Shown here piece after piece: positions 61,140 to 64,000 of a stretch of DNA of 64,000 nt. Every line of letters begins with the position of its first letter. The stretch's first letter is position 1. The position numbers were made by a program, and so were the translations under genes. Under the pieces are notes generated by a model. The model worked only from the letters and a program-made list of their open reading frames with translations, made no database searches and was not told where the DNA came from. The stretch is taken from positions 62,001-126,000 of the forward strand of contig NZ_JADRCR010000006.1 of NCBI RefSeq assembly GCF_016649425.1, given 5' to 3'. The DNA is from Limnobaculum allomyrinae (GTDB taxonomy: Bacteria; Pseudomonadota; Gammaproteobacteria; Enterobacterales; Enterobacteriaceae).

Positions 61140-62147
61140 ATGAATTATTCACTCTCTTCTCCCCGGTTTTTCTGGGGATTGGTGGTTTTTCTTATTGTAT
61201 TAACACTGTGTGCAACCAATCTGGGGGCGATAAACCTGACGTTTTCGGCATTATGGGATGCGGAGTTAAAGGCGTATTACCGGGATATTTGGCTAAATAT
61301 CCGTTTACCCAGAGTGCTGCTGGCGGTGTTAGTTGGTTCTGCATTGGCGATGGCCGGCGTTGTGATGCAGGGGTTATTCCGTAATCCTATGGCTGACCCC
61401 GGACTGTTGGGGGTCAGCAGCGGTTCAGCGTTGATGGTGGGCATCACTATTGTATTTCCGGTGGCATTACCGGCGGCACTGGTACTGTATGAGCAGATGT
61501 TTTTTGCCGTTATTGGCAGTTTTCTTATCTGTCTGGTGATTTTCTTTCTGAGCGGAGACGCCGGTCAGAATGGCATGATGTATCTGCTATTAGCCGGGAT
61601 TGCCATCAATGCTCTGTGCGGTGCATCCATTGGCGTATTGAGCTATATCGGCGATGAACAACAACTGCGCCAACTAACGTTGTGGATGATGGGAAGTCTG
61701 GGGCAGGCTCAGTGGTCAACTCTGGCGATTGCTGCGTCATTGGCCATCCCTGCCATGGCGTTGACCTGGTATAACGCGCATAGCCTGAACCTGTTGCAAT
61801 TAGGGGATGAAGAAGCCCATTACTTAGGATTAAACGTAAAACGCAAACGGCAGGTTCTGCTGATCCTTTGTTCATTACTGGTTGGTTCTACCGTCGCAGT
61901 AAGCGGCATTATTGGATTTATTGGTTTAGTCATTCCTCACCTGATTCGCATGACCATTGGTGCCAATCACCGTTGGCTGTTGCCGTGTTCAGCCCTGGGC
62001 GGAGCCTGCTTACTGTTGCTGGCGGATACGCTGGCACGCACCGTGGTACAACCGGCTGAAATGCCGGTGGGTTTGCTCACCAGTCTGATAGGCGGCCCCT
62101 ATTTCTTATGGCTAATTATACGCACCCGGAGGTCGACAGGTGATTGA
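61140..62147 (+). CDS. hmuU: Heme ABC transporter permease HmuU
   Basis: A 335-residue FecCD-family permease with about ten helices: [68 protein letters not shown] and [19 protein letters not shown]. The ATG at 61140 has GGAG about 10 bases upstream. It overlaps hmuV by 8 bp. Confidence 0.92.
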   Translation: MNYSLSSPRFFWGLVVFLIVLTLCATNLGAINLTFSALWDAELKAYYRDIWLNIRLPRVLLAVLVGSALAMAGVVMQGLFRNPMADPGLLGVSSGSALMVGITIVFPVALPAALVLYEQMFFAVIGSFLICLVIFFLSGDAGQNGMMYLLLAGIAINALCGASIGVLSYIGDEQQLRQLTLWMMGSLGQAQWSTLAIAASLAIPAMALTWYNAHSLNLLQLGDEEAHYLGLNVKRKRQVLLILCSLLVGSTVAVSGIIGFIGLVIPHLIRMTIGANHRWLLPCSALGGACLLLLADTLARTVVQPAEMPVGLLTSLIGGPYFLWLIIRTRRSTGD

Positions 62148-62910
62148 AGCTCAGAATCTGGTGTATAGCGTTCACCATCGTAAACTCACGGATAACGTTT
62201 CATTGACCCTGCCGGGAGGTGAGATTGTGGCGATCCTTGGCCCTAACGGCGCGGGTAAATCAACGTTATTGCGGCAGTTGACCGGTTATCTGCAACCGAC
62301 CTCGGGGCAATGTTTGCTGTTTGGTAAACCATTAAATCAGTGGTCAGTGAAAGAACTGGCAAAGGCGCGGGCAGTGATGCGACAAAACTCCGGTATGGCC
62401 TTTCCTTTTAGCGTGAAGGAAGTAATTGAAATGGGTTTCCACACCCGGAAAGACCCGGCGCGAGACGATTCACTGGCGCAAATTATGGCACTCTGTTCCT
62501 GTGAAAACCTGGCAAAGCGCAACTATTGTCACCTTTCCGGCGGTGAACAACAGCGGGTACATCTGGCGCGTTTACTGGCACAGCTGTGGCAAAATCGGGA
62601 TAAACCCAAGTGGTTATTTCTGGATGAGCCCACCTCTGCACTGGATGTGCATTATCAGCAACAGCTGTTTCGATTGTTGAAAAAACTGGTGAAAGAGGAC
62701 AATTTTAACGTCTGCTGTGTATTGCACGATTTGAATCTGGCCTCCCTGTACGCCGACCGTATGATCCTGCTGGATCAGGGGCGGATTATTGCCAACGGCA
62801 CCCCGGACGAAGTGCTAAACGAATCAATGCTAAGTGAGCTGTATCATGCAGATTTACGGGTGTCGACGCATCCGGAGGCCTGTGCGCCGCTGGTATTTTT
62901 GCGCAGTTAG
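62140..62910 (+). CDS. hmuV: Heme ABC transporter ATPase HmuV
   Basis: A 256-residue ABC ATPase: Walker [10 protein letters not shown] at about residue 35, signature LSGGEQQR, Walker [14 protein letters not shown] and the H-loop [15 protein letters not shown]. It powers HmuTU heme import. The start is GTG inside the hmuU end. It is the last gene of the heme operon; no clear terminator follows. Confidence 0.93.
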   Translation: MIEAQNLVYSVHHRKLTDNVSLTLPGGEIVAILGPNGAGKSTLLRQLTGYLQPTSGQCLLFGKPLNQWSVKELAKARAVMRQNSGMAFPFSVKEVIEMGFHTRKDPARDDSLAQIMALCSCENLAKRNYCHLSGGEQQRVHLARLLAQLWQNRDKPKWLFLDEPTSALDVHYQQQLFRLLKKLVKEDNFNVCCVLHDLNLASLYADRMILLDQGRIIANGTPDEVLNESMLSELYHADLRVSTHPEACAPLVFLRS

Positions 62911-63356
62911 CTACGAATTAGATGATGATGCTACTCTTGTGACAGAAATCGGTATGGTTTGCGGTTTGTTCCGCTAATAATTACGCGAATAAATTAAATT
63001 ATGAAAAATTTTCATGAGCCATTTATAAACACAAAATGGAGTCAGAAAATATTAAGATTACTCTTATAGGATAAGAGAGGATTGATGGCTTTTATTTCAT
63101 TGACTCCAAAGCGTATTAATTAATGCCGAAATTAATTATTCGCTGGATAAGAAATTAAAAATCACTATGCAAATATACAATTAAGTCTTTTCACTCTGTT
63201 ATTGTAACGGGCAATAAATATTGCGTCATACACTGCCTGTTATCTGATTCATTCCTGCCATAAAGATTGATATTAGAATGCCAGGCTGTTGGCCTCATAT
63301 TAAAATCAAACATATGGCACTTCTGTAGAAGAAAACCAGAGCAAGGGATGACAGGC
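62911..63356. other. AT-rich spacer after heme operon
   Basis: 446 bp without a supported gene. GGAGTCA near 63043 and TGACTCC near 63101 are distant inverted repeats of unclear meaning. It must hold the promoter of the final gene. Confidence 0.4.
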
Positions 63357-64000
63357 ATGAATTCAACCAAAACAGGGCAATGGTTGCGGTATTGGCGTAA
63401 TTCTTTAGCGGACGCTGAAAGTGGTAAAGGTGCATTAACGTCAAAAGAACTTCGTACCTATTTATCTGTCCCTGTTGATTCATTGAAAAATGGTTATCTG
63501 GATAAAGACAGCGATGTACTTGAATCGCTGTTTAAGAATGAAGCCGAAAATGTATCGTTGGTTAAAGTGGTATACCGGCCGACGGCTTATAAACTTAAGT
63601 TTGAACATGGGAAAAAATATACCGGTTCTTTTCCTGAGATTGTGACCCCGGTTATTTGTATTTTTTGGGTGAGCCGTAATGGCTTTTTCTTGCCTGAATC
63701 AGCACCGGTTATTCCTCGCGATCTCTTATCTCCACAGCATGATGACAAATTAACCCTTTCATCCGTCAAAGAGATGGATAACTTCCTGGATCAACATGAG
63801 CTGTTAGTTTTCTCTGAGCAAGAGGCAATAGCGTTATTTAAAAGTGCGCAAAGTCATGAGGAACTGGCGTCATATTGGGCTCAGTACCACCATTTTACTC
63901 GTTGCCTGTTTATTCAGTTATGCCATGACTTTGTGCTCCGGGAGCGTTATGAAAATAAGAAAGGAAAGGGGTATTTACTTAGGTGTGATGATGTCAGCAA
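63357..64000 (+). CDS. Unrecognised large protein, N-terminal part (runs off window)
   Basis: At least 214 residues, open to the window end. It begins MNSTKTGQWLRYWRNSLADA, includes IVTPVICIFWVSRNGFFLPE and VPVDSLKNGYLDKD, and has no signal peptide. No domain is certain; the N-terminal layout recalls enterobacterial helicase/ATPase proteins, but no Walker motif is inside the window. The ATG at 63357 is preferred to 63348, which sits too near the AAGGG ribosome site. Confidence 0.6.
   Translation, partial: MNSTKTGQWLRYWRNSLADAESGKGALTSKELRTYLSVPVDSLKNGYLDKDSDVLESLFKNEAENVSLVKVVYRPTAYKLKFEHGKKYTGSFPEIVTPVICIFWVSRNGFFLPESAPVIPRDLLSPQHDDKLTLSSVKEMDNFLDQHELLVFSEQEAIALFKSAQSHEELASYWAQYHHFTRCLFIQLCHDFVLRERYENKKGKGYLLRCDDVS

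Overview
The window reads as a chromosome segment of a member of the Enterobacterales outside the Escherichia/Salmonella core. The evidence is the RF2 gene with its enterobacterial recoding site, lysS, dps, a glyU-type tRNA gene, a P4-like island with yfjI/alpA/yfjQ/radC/cbeA-cbtA genes, and a Salmonella-like mgtC-mgtB locus. A Budviciaceae-type genus (Limnobaculum, Pragia, Budvicia) is my best guess; that is inference from overall flavour, not a proven assignment.

Layout. 1-2540: 4-hydroxyphenylacetate (homoprotocatechuate) genes hpaE', hpaG2, hpaG1, with divergent hpaR. 2541-6693: hairpin-rich spacer, a MarR/MFS efflux pair (pump frameshifted) with a 32-bp perfect palindrome, and an LTA-synthase-like sulfatase-fold enzyme. 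6988-9627: prfB (programmed +1 frameshift) and lysS. 9888-13666: three outer-membrane lipoproteins (CsgG/DUF4810/DUF799), a FocA-type channel and Dps. 13909-20263: LysR regulator and a four-gene unit (GntP permease, CoA-transferase, SDR dehydrogenase, thiolase) fitting 3-hydroxybutyrate/acetoacetate use. 20264-21470: non-coding, with a duplicated GC-rich ~195-bp unit and a 7-bp minisatellite. 21554-22288: methyltransferase.

22524-39098: a 16.6-kb P4-like genomic island inserted in tRNA-Gly(CCC), with attL/attR, a frameshifted integrase, arm-type repeats at both ends, three unrecognised genes, an arsRCDA-acr3 arsenic operon, and a yfjI/alpA/gp2/yfjQ/radC/cbeA/cbtA/DUF4942 core. The integration left a C-A mismatch in the acceptor stem of the resident tRNA, while attR carries the canonical base.

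39261-43063: an RND pump killed by one amber codon, with a TetR repressor and a strong inverted-repeat operator. 43176-47316: an mgtC-mgtB operon with two tiny membrane-peptide ORFs downstream (one an mgtR with an extra A) and a leader containing a 16-codon PPP ORF. 47317-50109: small genes, an IS200 remnant and a partial yjbR duplicate. 50162-54146: DcuC transporter, RpiR regulator and a fumarase-superfamily lyase. 54444-55297: a cysteine-rich six-repeat exported protein and a broken membrane gene. 55491-62910: Fur-controlled heme uptake and anaerobic heme-degradation operon (receptor, HmuT, HutW, HutX, ChuY-like, HmuU, HmuV). The last gene runs off the window.

A recurring theme is gene decay: at least seven loci are broken, and two breaks look like single-base changes in homopolymers, so read-level confirmation matters before calling them true pseudogenes.
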